Positions 10,301 to 18,682 of a stretch of DNA of 64,000 nt are shown here, piece after piece. The stretch spans positions 27,824 to 91,823 of the forward strand of contig VENG01000029.1 in assembly GCA_009711705.1 (NCBI GenBank). The letters are read 5' to 3'. This stretch comes from Bacillota bacterium (GTDB taxonomy: Bacteria; Bacillota; Desulfotomaculia; Desulfotomaculales; VENG01). The notes under the pieces are model-generated. The model had not been told where the DNA came from. It worked only from the letters and a program-made list of their open reading frames with translations, and made no database searches. How positions within the stretch are numbered: position 1 is the first letter of the stretch; the number at the start of each line of letters is the position of its first letter. Position numbers and translations under genes: made by a program.

Positions 10301-11075
10301 TGTCGAGCAACTGGCACATGGAGCTGTGCATGGCAATCCCGGGTTCCTCTTTGCCGGGTTTAACAACCTCAGGGTATTCAGGGGACTGAAACTTGATGCG
10401 GAACAGGAGTGTACCTACCGTATAATGGCAGGAAAAATGATCCGCAGGGATTCATACTATGTGATACCTATTGAGCTTCACACTTCCTTTGAAGGCTCAA
10501 AGTTCCTGCACAATGCAGCTGCCGATATCCTCCTGGCAAACAAGCTTTCAGCAGAAACAGCGAAGTTTGCAGGCATGTCTTTCACAGGGTATCCTTTTGG
10601 AAACGAGGAGATATATAAGGAATTCCTGTTTCACGGTGATGCTCTCCAGGGGATACTTAAAATCAACGGTTGTTCGTACGAGGGCATTCAGGGCGAAGTG
10701 AAGACTGCACCTTCACCGGAAGAATTCATCGGGGAGCCTTTCCGTGGCAAATGGATTGCGGATCCTTTAGCTCTCGATTGCAGTTTCCAGATGATGATTC
10801 TCTGGAGCTTTAACAAGTACAATTCGGCATCGTTGCCCTGTTATATCGGCACGTACCGGCAGTACAGAGCTTTTCCGAAAAATCGTGTTAAAGTCACGGC
10901 TGTAGTCACGAAAGATTCTAACTTGAAAGCTGTAGCGGATATAGAATTCACCGATTTTAACGGTGATCTGGTAGCCCGCATTGAAGATTACGAGTGCACT
11001 ATCGATTCAACTCTCAGGGAAGCTTTTACCCGGAACAAGCTCCTGCCCGGGATTATCTGCGGTAACTTCCCCTAA
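4356..11075 (+). CDS. pfaA: PfaA-type PUFA/secondary-lipid synthase, KS-AT-ACPx3-KR-DH
   Basis: A 2,239-residue megasynthase. Residue numbers here count from the ATG at 4335. The ketosynthase (about 14-470) has its active Cys near 218 (DAACGSS) and both His motifs (EAHGTGT, GHTKAAAG). The acyltransferase (about 577-910) has PGQGAQYTG and GHSYGE. A Pro/Gln-rich linker leads to three ACPs (about 1130-1410), each with an LGIDS phosphopantetheine serine. The ketoreductase starts near 1665 (ITGGARGVTA), and the C-terminal hotdog/PKS-type dehydratase has SHVINGKAVVP. This is the PfaA order. The ATG at 4335 overlaps the pfaD stop, but AAAGAGGAG at 4341-4349 sits correctly for the in-frame ATG at 4356. 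Three ACPs is at the low end (marine enzymes carry five or more). The product cannot be predicted from sequence. Confidence 0.92.
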   Translation: MKPSQPSRTRSLAIIGIDCIFPKASILQAYWSNIKKRIDAITEVPDTHWSIEDFYDQNPKAPDKTYACRGGFISPVDFNPLEFAIAPNTIEATDTSQLLGLIVAGRALEDAGYGKDSNFDKKRTSVILGVTGALKLVVPLGARLGHPYWRKALEECGAGDEFTDQVVRRISDSYVEWQELSFPGLLGNVVAGRIANHLDLGGTNCVVDAACGSSLSAFNLASLELETGRSDIVITGGVDTFNDIFMYMCFSKSSALSPTGHARPFDHKCDGTIIGEGLGMIVLKRLEDAERDGDRIYAVIRGVGTSSDGKGAAIYAPKADGQKQALLKAYEQAGVNPRTIELLEAHGTGTKAGDQTEITALNEIYSSASSDTTWCAIGSVKSQIGHTKAAAGVAGLIKAALGLYYKVLPPTIKVEKPMEILASCDTPFYVNTELRPWMLSDEFPRRAAVSSFGFGGSNYHCILEEYSGTKTVIDWDNSVQIVAFSAPSAESLKIKLDSWKTPETWPELCLQAEKTRNEFFPSDQFRMVIVLEQKGASPEKVFGTAKTLLKKNAGKKNWSTPDGVYFGSGPASGPPAVLFPGQGAQYTGMLQDLACQFPMMLNTLVDADSSFAKNRSEGIKKRLSDLIYPVPVFDRERKEIQEKELRDTRVAQPALGAVCMGALHILKYFGLEAGAYAGHSYGELTALCAAGCLTPEELHKLSAVRGNLMAGRSGDLGSMLAVQDTTLRIEEVLKEHNLDLVIANKNASDQSVLSGRTDEIERAVEIFKNLGFRSTKLQVAAAFHSSIISDAQEPFRRVLDEVAFPQSKVPVYANSTGAMYPDSPDEARKLLAGQLARPVEFVREIKAIHDAGIRTFIESGPGARLTGLVKAILGTSSDYEALTLDPSQGKRGALTDLARLLANLAALGQNIKLHLWNPLTEAEKRALENKKAKMTIPISGANYVKPKDKKPAYPPVPAPARTTIQKEARTMRRNPEVRFNPGTPKPGKQSNQALSSSNDSPSIPEGADRSTLLEALRITQQNMAALQSVQEQTAHLHQQFLTNQESALQSLQALLDQQQTLVSASLGQVPSIPRGSAAAALQPVQSPTPSKPPAVAENSDTGTVSQLAETSPSRITGTSNVSGVLLDVVAEKTGYPIEMLELDMTLDSDLGIDSNKRVEIFSTLRDRVPGLQTVRSEHMDTLKTLKDIVAFAAGDTGNSPEKTPVQPGSGAVVQAPAVDVSSKLLNVIAEKTGYPIEMLELDMALDTDLGIDSIKSVEIFSALQDRIPGVKPVKPDQMGTLKTLRDIADFISGCANSSRVTTGIAGHETSKQVAASQAAEGQSHTEESIAPTLFKIISEKTGYPVEMLELDMNLDADLGIDSIKRVEIFSVLKDAVPEMPPVATDSMNTIKSLRDITGYIVQSLKKTVIDRAQPVKTTTEPPAGREFASGIELHQKIQVHELPPEQAHLHREVLTCNKLEARSCGKTVVLPDNAEIWITDDSAGLAAGIARQLEQKNYRVRLVTSDRIDKLEASELAGLIIVSPPGKLADSFLTTSFRILQKAGAKLRSSGTRSGAVFATISRLDGAFGLRSMDAGHSEISGGLAGFAKTAHLEWPEVTCIALDVDRDLTDYNLIGCLVVEEIFTRESIEVGITSEGRFKIETVPEDLPTGELNLPFEKEDVIIITGGARGVTAECAIKLAEAGSQLELNMVLLGRSASPTPDPDWMRDLHDEQTVKKQILQRAELKLTPRQVEEQYQSLMSNREVHDTLSRIEAAGGKVFYRSVDVRDLAALYSVLDDVRNSIGPIRGLIHGAGVLADKLILDKSPNEFEKVYATKAGGLMNLLEELHHDTLRAVVLFSSSTGRYGRIGQVDYAVANEVLNKGARRLAALHPECKVLSMNWGPWDGGMVTPSLRKIFESEGIGIIPLKAGAEYLARELSVPGTGPVEVVIIGKLPGETPFEIVEVPKGMTIVLEKKLTVRDYPLLQSHVINGKAVVPVAMIVEQLAHGAVHGNPGFLFAGFNNLRVFRGLKLDAEQECTYRIMAGKMIRRDSYYVIPIELHTSFEGSKFLHNAAADILLANKLSAETAKFAGMSFTGYPFGNEEIYKEFLFHGDALQGILKINGCSYEGIQGEVKTAPSPEEFIGEPFRGKWIADPLALDCSFQMMILWSFNKYNSASLPCYIGTYRQYRAFPKNRVKVTAVVTKDSNLKAVADIEFTDFNGDLVARIEDYECTIDSTLREAFTRNKLLPGIICGNFP

Positions 11076-11163
11076 AATTGCACTATGTTCAACTCATACA
11101 GATGGTAAAGATACCGTGTCGGTTAGTTTTAGCAAGCTGGGCTAAAGGAGATGACGAAGAACG

Positions 11164-14100
11164 ATGAAATTCAGTCAACCGATAGCGATTGTAGGAATAG
11201 GCGGAATCTTTCCGGGAGCGTTCGAACTGGAAACCTTCTGGGAAGGGATCAGGAATGGAATTTCATCTTCACGCCGGATTCCCGAAGGAAGGTGGGCGGT
11301 ATCACCGGATGAAGTATTCTCACCCTACGGCATCTGCAGTGACAGGGTAGTTTCATTACGTGGTTGTTATATCGATGATCTAACCGGGCACGATCTCCAC
11401 CCCCTTGAAGAATATGGTTTCACACCGGAGTTCCTTGATAAGCTTGATCCCCTCTTTCACCTGACTCTCCTGGCAGGAGTTCGAGCTTTCCACGATACAC
11501 TCCTTGCCGGTTCCGATCTTTCGCAGGCCGGAGTCATCCTCGGAAATATTGCTCTCCCGACAGTCAAGGCTTCAAAAATTTCACAGGAGATTCTCGGAAG
11601 AACGTTTGAAGAGCTCCTCACGGATACGACACAACAATGGGATATTACCCGTGAAGAATTATTCAACCGTTATGTTACGGGACTGCCGGCAGGAATGCTG
11701 GCAAAGGCCCTCAAGCTCGGCGGTGGAAGCTTAACTCTTGACGCCGCGTGCGCTTCATCCCTCTATGCCCTCAAGCTTGCCTGTGACGAACTTCTTTCCG
11801 GAAGAGCAAATGTTATGTTCAGCGGCGGTGTCTGCAGGCCTGATTCCCTGTATACGAACATGGGATTCACCCAGTTGAACGCCCTGTCTCCCACCGGAAT
11901 CTGCTCTCCTTTCGATGCCCGGGGAAACGGGCTTGTAGTGGGTGAAGGCGCCGGTATTGTCGTATTGAAAAGACTTGATGATGCCCTTCGCGACGGCGAC
12001 CATATCTATGCACTTATAAGGGGAATCGGGCTTTCCAACGACCTCGGCGGAAACCTGCTTGCACCAAGTTCCGAAGGGCAGTTCCGGGCAATGCAGCCAG
12101 CGTACCGGGATACGAACTGGTCTCCCTTGGATATCGATTTATTTGAGTGTCACGCTACTGGTACCCCGGTCGGTGACGCAGTAGAATTTGAAAGCTTGAT
12201 GAAGCTCTTTGGCCCAGACGGATGGCAGAAAGGGCAGGCGGTCATAGGATCCGTAAAGTCCAACATCGGACATCTCCTGACGGGAGCCGGTGCAGCAGGG
12301 TTAATCAAGGTTCTCCTGGCACTCAAGCATAAAACACTACCGCCGACAGCGAATTTTGCTACACCGGCACCAAAAATCAACATCGATAACAGTCCGTTCC
12401 GAGTTCTCGTAAACCCGGAGTACTGGTATACGAGAGATGAAGCTACAACGAGAAAAGCTGCGGTCAGCGCCTTTGGCTTTGGTGGAATCAATGCACATGT
12501 TCTGCTTGAGGAATTCGTTCCCGGAGCAGAAACGTACCTGGATAATTTCAAGTCCTTGCAGATATCCGGAAAGAATACTAAAAGTGAAACCGCTCCTGAA
12601 ACTTCACCTGGTAGAACAAATACAGATCCGATTGCCATTATCGGCCTTGATGTCAAGCTTGGCCCCTGGAAAACGCCCGGTGAATTTTTTAGGGATAATT
12701 ATCTGGAACAGAGCACACAAACACTTCCTTCACCCTCCCACGGCAACTGGTTTGGTGTGAACCAGTCTTGCTGGTTTAAAGAGGCATTTGGTGATATGTC
12801 CCTGGATGGTTATCCCATCAAAGCTATTGAGGTTCCTCTTGGGGGATTCAAAATTCCTCCTAAAGAACTTGAGGAAATGCTGCCCCAGCAGCTGCTCATG
12901 CTTACGTCGGCTGCCGATGCTCTTGAGAGCTCAGGCTATATGAAAGCGGACCACCTCGACTCAGGAGTTTTTATCGGGATTAATATCGACATGAACACAA
13001 CGAACTTTCATGTCCGCTGGACCATGGTCAACCAGGCGCAATCCTGGGCCGAGAAACTCTCTATGAACCTTCCGGATTCCGAACTGGGGAGCTGGGTGGA
13101 GGCGCTCCGGGATGCGTTCGGGCCTCCCCTCAATGCCAACCGCACCATGGGTGCCCTTGGAAGCATTGTTGCCAGCAGGATAGCACGGGAATACCGTTTC
13201 GGCGGTCCTTCCTTTTCGCTGTCGAGTGAAGAAAGTTCCGGGCTCCGGGCACTAGAGATCGCAGTTCGAAAGCTCCGGAACCGTGACATCCACCTTGCCC
13301 TGGTCGGAGCTGTCGATGCATCTAGCGATATCCGTTCCTTGATCTGTACACACGGGATTGATTCGGGTACAACACCAATATCTAAATTATCATCATCTTC
13401 AGTACACGAACAGGTTCCCGGATACGGTGATGCAACTGTGGGACTCGTTTTAAAAAGACTTGAAGATGCTGAACGTGACGGTGATTCCATACTTGGCATC
13501 ATCAGGGGAGTCGGGGTAGCTACCGGCGGTGATATTCGTGGTACTTTACCGTCCACTGAAGCTTCAGCTCTGGCAGCTGAACGGGCATACCTTGAAGCTG
13601 GGGGTAAGCTTGACAACATAGCTGTTCTTGAACTAGCCGGAAACCGCCATCGCAAGGGACTTAGTCCAGCAATGCGTGCACTTGGAAAAGTTTATGCTGC
13701 TAACAATTCTAAATCACATCCTATGATCAGTTCCATGGAACTGGATTACAGCTTCTCCGGGGCAGCTTCCGGACTGGTGGCGCTGGCGGGGGTGGTCTGC
13801 TGCCTGCAGAATAAGCTGGTTCCAGCTGCACGAAATGCGAATATTCTTAAAAGCCAGTTTGAAGAAAGCGAAGTATTCACCGTGCCTGTTCATCCCCAGC
13901 TTTTACTTCAAAACCGGGAGACCGGACCGGTAAGAGCTGCAGTCGAATGCTGCAGCACCGATGGGAATGCCGTACATGTGGTTTTCGAAGAGTACTTCGG
14001 AAAAAGCGAATCAGCTGTTTCTGCATCAATTCTTGATGATTCCCGGCCATCCCGAAACCTTCAGGAAATTCTGTTCATAGCTGAAGGAGATAACACCGAG

Positions 14101-17100
14101 GCGCTGATAGAGAGTATAAATTCACTTGAACGCCATGCAAGAGAAACATCAGATGATATATTTTCAGCAGCACGGAGCTGGTTTATCAAACATCCCACCC
14201 ATACCCAGCACAGGCTAGCAGTTGCATTTTTATTAAGTCATCCCGACGAACTGCTCTCGCAGATTACCTTTGTCCGGGACCATCTACGCAATCATCCTGA
14301 AGTTCCTCTGACCGGAGGAAGCAGGCATGGTATTGCCGACACCGGAAAGCACGGTGTATATTATTCGCCGCATCCACTGGGTGATTCAGGTAAGCTTGCC
14401 TTTGTTTTTCCCGGATCGGGTAGCCACTTTTCAGGAATGGGCAGGGAAATATGTCTTACATGGCCCAGAATTATACGGCGCCAGAACCTTGAAAACGGTT
14501 TTCTCAAAGACCAGGTCCGCGCGGAACAATTCTGGAACATTACAAATCTTCAACAGTTAAACAACGACCACAGGACAATCTTGAGCGGGCATGTGTCGTA
14601 CGGAACAATCGTCAGTGACCTGCTCCGGAGTTTCAATATACATCCACAGGCAATTATCAGCTTCAGTCTCGGTGAAACTACCGGATTATTTGCCACCAGG
14701 ACCTGGAAGGACAGAGATCTCATGCTGCAACGCATGCATAGTTCGACCGTGTTCACCGGTGATCTCGCCGGAGAGTGCCGTGCAGCCCGGAAGGCATGGA
14801 ATCTTCCTGATGATGCTGACGTAGACTGGTGCGTCGGTTGTATCGAAGTGCCATCAGATCTTGTCAGGAAATCGCTCAAGAACAGGCATAGAGTCTATCT
14901 GCTCATTATTAACACGCCCTGGGAATGTGTTATTGGCGGTGAACGTCAGGAAGTGCTCCGCCTAGTTAACGACCTCGGTTCCACGTTAATTCCCGTTGAA
15001 GGAGTTACGACGGTGCACTGTGAGGTTGTTCAACCGGTTGCTGAAAAGTACCGGGAACTTCACCTGCTGCCGGTTACACCACCGCCTGATATCGATTTTT
15101 ACAGCCCCGCATGGGGGAATAAGTATACCGTAACCACTGAAAGCGCTGCCGATTCTATCCTGGCGCAGGCTCTCCACGGTTTTGATTTCCCCCGGGTAAT
15201 CGAGGAAGCTTACAACGATGGTGTACGTCTCTTCATGGAAACCGGCCCCGGTGCAACCTGTACAAGGATGATCGGCAGGATTCTGGGGGATAAGCCCCAC
15301 GTTGCCCGTTCGGCATCGCATGCAGGGCGAAACGAGGTAACATCGATCCTCCATCTTCTGGCACAATTAGCTGCAGAGCGGGTACCTGTGAACCTTGCGA
15401 ACCTGTACGCGATTGATGAAACTTCCCGGCAGGCGGAAATACAGGCTGCGAGTAGAAAACCGATAAGGAGCATCTCGATTCATGTCGGCGGAGCGCCCTT
15501 CAATCTTGATCCCGTAAAATCAGCTGTTAAATCCGGGATGGCGGGTGTTGATGATCACCCGGAAATACATGGGTATCATGAAAGTAAATCCTCAATTCTT
15601 GATATGAACCAGCTGATTCCGGATGTATCATCTGAGTTCATATCAAGTTTAGATTATTACTTATCACCCGATTCGCTTCCAACCTCACCCGCATCTTTGG
15701 AAGCACTGACCAGGAGTATTATCGACACCCAGGCTGCCGGGGTACATACACATGAACGGTTCCTGAGAATTTCGAAATTCATAACGGAAACCATGCAGAA
15801 AAACCTGGAATTCCAGATAAAGCTTCTTGAAACTGCTGAGGCCGCCGGAATGCTCACCACGATTGCACCTGAAGAGTTAGCAGCAGTTTCCCTTATGGAA
15901 TTCACCGGGCAGTTACCAATGCCATCACCGGTACCAGCGGCCCAAACTCCCGTAATAGAACCACTGCCTGCATCTGCAGGAGCATTCCCGGGTCCAGCAG
16001 AAAACCGGCCGTTATTTGACAGGAACCAGTGCATGGAATTTGCTGTCGGATCCATTGCACGAGTGCTTGGACCAGCCTATGCGGAGATCGACTCGCACCC
16101 CACCCGGGTCAGGCTACCCGATGAACCTCTCATGCTGGTGGACCGGATCATGGCTGTTGAAGGCGATCCGATGTCCCTCACCTGCGGCAGGGTAGTTACA
16201 GAACATGATGTCCTCCCCGGTGTTTGGTACCTGGACGGCGGGAGAATCCCAATGTGTATTGCCGTTGAAGCAGGCCAGGCAGACCTATTCCTCTCAGGGT
16301 ACCTGGGAATTGATCTGCGAACAAAAGGATTTGCTGTGTACCGGCTGCTAGATGTGGTTGTTACCTTCCACCGTCCCCTCCCCGTGCCCGGAGATGTCAT
16401 TAGATATGACATTCATATCGATCATTTTTTTAAGCAGGGAGACACATACCTGTTTAGATTCCACTTTGAAAGCACCGTCAACGGCGAAAAGCTGATCACC
16501 ATGCAGAACGGCTTTGCCGGGTTCTTTACCATGGAAGAGCTCGATGCAGGCCGGGGAATTGTTTATACCGAACTCGATAAAAAACATCTTCCGGGCAAAA
16601 CACCCCCTGACTGGCAGTATCCGGTCTCGATGGCCATTGAAGCATACGGCGAGGAACAATTGAACGAGCTAAGAAAAGGCGATCTCGCTCGCTGTTTCGG
16701 CCCGCTCTTTGAGGGACTCCCCCTTACTAGGCCTCTTACTATACCAGGAGACAGGATGAACCTGGTTCACCGGGTACTCCATCTCGACCCGCACGGAGGC
16801 CGGTACGGACTGGGTATCATACGGGCGGAAGCTGACATCCATCCCGATGACTGGTTCCTGACCTGCCACTTCTGCGATGACAACGTCATGCCCGGTACCC
16901 TGATGTGCGAGTGCTGCCTCCATACCCTGCGTGTCTTCCTCCTGAGAATGGGCTGGATTGCCGAAGATAACGGCCGGACCGCCTGGGAACCAGTGCCCGG
17001 TGTAGCCAGTTCCCTCAAGTGCCGGGGCCAGGTTATTGCCAGTACTAAGAAGGCAGCCTATGAAATTTCTATCAAGGAACTCGGGTACGGCCCGGAACCC

Positions 17101-18348
17101 TTTGCCATAGCTGATGCCCTCATGTATGCCGATGGAAAACCCATCGTCGAGATGCTCGACATGTCCATTCGCCTTTCAGGGGCGACAAAAAAATCCATTG
17201 AAGAAACCTGGCGAAACAGGGTACAAACATCTAGCAAAGTGCTTCCCGGACCAAGCGACCGAAAACAGCCACTCTATGACTTCGACAGGATCCTGGCCTT
17301 TGCCGTTGGAAAACCCTCCGAGGCATTCGGTGAACCATACCGGATCTTCGATAACGGTCCCCGGATCATTGCCCGTCTCCCCGGTCCCCCCTACCAGGTT
17401 CTCGATCGTATCACGAGTATACAGGCAAAACCATGGAAAATGGTTGAAGGAGGCTCCATCGAAGCTCAGTACGATGTGCCTGTCGATGCGTGGTACTTTG
17501 CGGAGAACCGGCAGAATTACATGCCTCTTGCCATACTCCTCGAAATAGCCCTGCAACCCTGCGGCTGGTTTGCCGCATATATGGGTTCGGCCCTTACATC
17601 CGAGATCGATCTCTCCTTCCGTAACCTCGGTGGTTCGGCGGTTCAATATGAATTTATTTCACCCGAAACCGGCGTGCTAACAACCCGAGTTAATTGCACG
17701 GGCGTTTCAAGTTCTGGTGGTATGATTATTCAAAATTACAATTATGAGGTACTCAACGGACAGAAGATCGTGTATAAAGGTGATACGTACTTCGGCTTTT
17801 TCTCGAAAGAGGCCCTTGCGAACCAGGTAGGCATTCGTGATCCAATAATTTATTTACCACCTCAGGAGGAAATATTTCAGGGAAAGACGTATAAATACCC
17901 GACGGAACCGCCTTTCCCCGGCAACATGCTGAGAATGGTGGATCGTATTGAACTGTATATTCGGGACGGTGGACCACAGGGACTCGGGTATGTCAGGGGA
18001 ACCCTGAAAATAGATCCTAACGCATGGTTTTTCAAAGCCCATTTCTACCAGGATCCAGTTTGTCCGGGTTCACTGGGGCTCGAATCATTCCTCCAGCTCC
18101 TGCGCTTCGCGGCAGTTAATCGCTGGGGGACGGCAAGTCAGGAAGTTTCCTTCAGCGTAGTACCAGGACTCAGGCACTACTGGACATATCGGGGGCAGAT
18201 TATACCGTCGAACAACAGGGTAACTATCGAAGCTTGGGTCACCTCGATAGTTGACCGTCACCAAGTTATGACCGCCGATGGGTTACTCTCGGTGGACGGA
18301 CGGACGATTTATCAGATGCACGACTTCTCTCTAAGGATGTGGAAATAG
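11164..18348 (+). CDS. pfaC: PfaC-type PUFA/secondary-lipid synthase, KS-CLF-AT-DH-DH
   Basis: A 2,394-residue protein. The N-terminal KS has its active Cys near residue 196 (DAACASS), ECHATGT and GHLLTGAG. A second KS-like domain (about 500-930) lacks the Cys (SLSSEESSGLRALE), as in a chain-length factor. An AT domain starts near 1076 (FVFPGSGSHFSGMG) with SFSLGE in place of GHSxGE. It ends with two FabA-like double-hotdog dehydratases, about 1640-2000 and 2060-2394. Their catalytic-His halves read WFLTCHF...MPGTLMCECCL and WFFKAHFYQDPVCPGSLGLES. This matches PfaC with the AT fused in, as in myxobacterial Pfa3, but the acyl-glycerolphosphate acyltransferase tail of Pfa3 is absent. It follows pfaA after 88 bp on the same strand and supplies condensation partner and dehydration/isomerisation activity. 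Confidence 0.92.
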   Translation: MKFSQPIAIVGIGGIFPGAFELETFWEGIRNGISSSRRIPEGRWAVSPDEVFSPYGICSDRVVSLRGCYIDDLTGHDLHPLEEYGFTPEFLDKLDPLFHLTLLAGVRAFHDTLLAGSDLSQAGVILGNIALPTVKASKISQEILGRTFEELLTDTTQQWDITREELFNRYVTGLPAGMLAKALKLGGGSLTLDAACASSLYALKLACDELLSGRANVMFSGGVCRPDSLYTNMGFTQLNALSPTGICSPFDARGNGLVVGEGAGIVVLKRLDDALRDGDHIYALIRGIGLSNDLGGNLLAPSSEGQFRAMQPAYRDTNWSPLDIDLFECHATGTPVGDAVEFESLMKLFGPDGWQKGQAVIGSVKSNIGHLLTGAGAAGLIKVLLALKHKTLPPTANFATPAPKINIDNSPFRVLVNPEYWYTRDEATTRKAAVSAFGFGGINAHVLLEEFVPGAETYLDNFKSLQISGKNTKSETAPETSPGRTNTDPIAIIGLDVKLGPWKTPGEFFRDNYLEQSTQTLPSPSHGNWFGVNQSCWFKEAFGDMSLDGYPIKAIEVPLGGFKIPPKELEEMLPQQLLMLTSAADALESSGYMKADHLDSGVFIGINIDMNTTNFHVRWTMVNQAQSWAEKLSMNLPDSELGSWVEALRDAFGPPLNANRTMGALGSIVASRIAREYRFGGPSFSLSSEESSGLRALEIAVRKLRNRDIHLALVGAVDASSDIRSLICTHGIDSGTTPISKLSSSSVHEQVPGYGDATVGLVLKRLEDAERDGDSILGIIRGVGVATGGDIRGTLPSTEASALAAERAYLEAGGKLDNIAVLELAGNRHRKGLSPAMRALGKVYAANNSKSHPMISSMELDYSFSGAASGLVALAGVVCCLQNKLVPAARNANILKSQFEESEVFTVPVHPQLLLQNRETGPVRAAVECCSTDGNAVHVVFEEYFGKSESAVSASILDDSRPSRNLQEILFIAEGDNTEALIESINSLERHARETSDDIFSAARSWFIKHPTHTQHRLAVAFLLSHPDELLSQITFVRDHLRNHPEVPLTGGSRHGIADTGKHGVYYSPHPLGDSGKLAFVFPGSGSHFSGMGREICLTWPRIIRRQNLENGFLKDQVRAEQFWNITNLQQLNNDHRTILSGHVSYGTIVSDLLRSFNIHPQAIISFSLGETTGLFATRTWKDRDLMLQRMHSSTVFTGDLAGECRAARKAWNLPDDADVDWCVGCIEVPSDLVRKSLKNRHRVYLLIINTPWECVIGGERQEVLRLVNDLGSTLIPVEGVTTVHCEVVQPVAEKYRELHLLPVTPPPDIDFYSPAWGNKYTVTTESAADSILAQALHGFDFPRVIEEAYNDGVRLFMETGPGATCTRMIGRILGDKPHVARSASHAGRNEVTSILHLLAQLAAERVPVNLANLYAIDETSRQAEIQAASRKPIRSISIHVGGAPFNLDPVKSAVKSGMAGVDDHPEIHGYHESKSSILDMNQLIPDVSSEFISSLDYYLSPDSLPTSPASLEALTRSIIDTQAAGVHTHERFLRISKFITETMQKNLEFQIKLLETAEAAGMLTTIAPEELAAVSLMEFTGQLPMPSPVPAAQTPVIEPLPASAGAFPGPAENRPLFDRNQCMEFAVGSIARVLGPAYAEIDSHPTRVRLPDEPLMLVDRIMAVEGDPMSLTCGRVVTEHDVLPGVWYLDGGRIPMCIAVEAGQADLFLSGYLGIDLRTKGFAVYRLLDVVVTFHRPLPVPGDVIRYDIHIDHFFKQGDTYLFRFHFESTVNGEKLITMQNGFAGFFTMEELDAGRGIVYTELDKKHLPGKTPPDWQYPVSMAIEAYGEEQLNELRKGDLARCFGPLFEGLPLTRPLTIPGDRMNLVHRVLHLDPHGGRYGLGIIRAEADIHPDDWFLTCHFCDDNVMPGTLMCECCLHTLRVFLLRMGWIAEDNGRTAWEPVPGVASSLKCRGQVIASTKKAAYEISIKELGYGPEPFAIADALMYADGKPIVEMLDMSIRLSGATKKSIEETWRNRVQTSSKVLPGPSDRKQPLYDFDRILAFAVGKPSEAFGEPYRIFDNGPRIIARLPGPPYQVLDRITSIQAKPWKMVEGGSIEAQYDVPVDAWYFAENRQNYMPLAILLEIALQPCGWFAAYMGSALTSEIDLSFRNLGGSAVQYEFISPETGVLTTRVNCTGVSSSGGMIIQNYNYEVLNGQKIVYKGDTYFGFFSKEALANQVGIRDPIIYLPPQEEIFQGKTYKYPTEPPFPGNMLRMVDRIELYIRDGGPQGLGYVRGTLKIDPNAWFFKAHFYQDPVCPGSLGLESFLQLLRFAAVNRWGTASQEVSFSVVPGLRHYWTYRGQIIPSNNRVTIEAWVTSIVDRHQVMTADGLLSVDGRTIYQMHDFSLRMWK

Positions 18349-18352
18349 ATTT

Positions 18353-18661
18353 ATGAAATATTCACAGGTATTTCTTGAATCACTCGGATACGAGCTCCCC
18401 CCCATCGTGGTTTCGTCTGCGGTATTCAAGGCGTGCCTTGAACCCCTGTATACGAAACTAAGTTTCCCCGAAAGGCCACTGTTAGCACTCACCAGCATTT
18501 CGGAACGCAGATGGTGGGAACCCAACTACCCGCTTTCCGAAGTTGCCATCCTGAGAGCTGAACCTCTGCCCGGCATAAACAGTTTCCATCGAGGAAGGTA
18601 TGAAACGCCTGAAAAACTGGCTGGATCAAAACAAGTAATACGGGCAGAACACCTACACTAA
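18353..18661 (+). pseudogene. Truncated 3-oxoacyl-ACP synthase III/OleA-like protein (N-terminal ~65 residues only)
   Basis: ATG lies 4 bp after the pfaC stop. The first ~65 residues (SLGYELPPIVVSSAVFKACL, SISERRWWEPNYPLSEVAI) match the N-terminus of KAS III/OleA-like thiolase-fold enzymes, where a GIRERRFW-type motif precedes the first helix bundle. Homologous sequence then stops, and the last ~37 residues do not resemble the family. The full enzyme is about 330-350 aa, with Cys-His-Asn residues that are all missing here. It is therefore probably a remnant left by an internal deletion. It sits between pfaC and the PPTase in operon orientation, so the ancestral cluster may have contained a full KAS III. 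Confidence 0.65.
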
Positions 18662-18682
18662 TATCAACTAGAGGAAACACAC

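Noticed and set aside
18600..18642. C-terminus of a PLP aminotransferase in an alternative frame
   Set aside because: EEGMKRLKNWLDQNK looks suggestive but is preceded by a stop within a few codons; too short to call.
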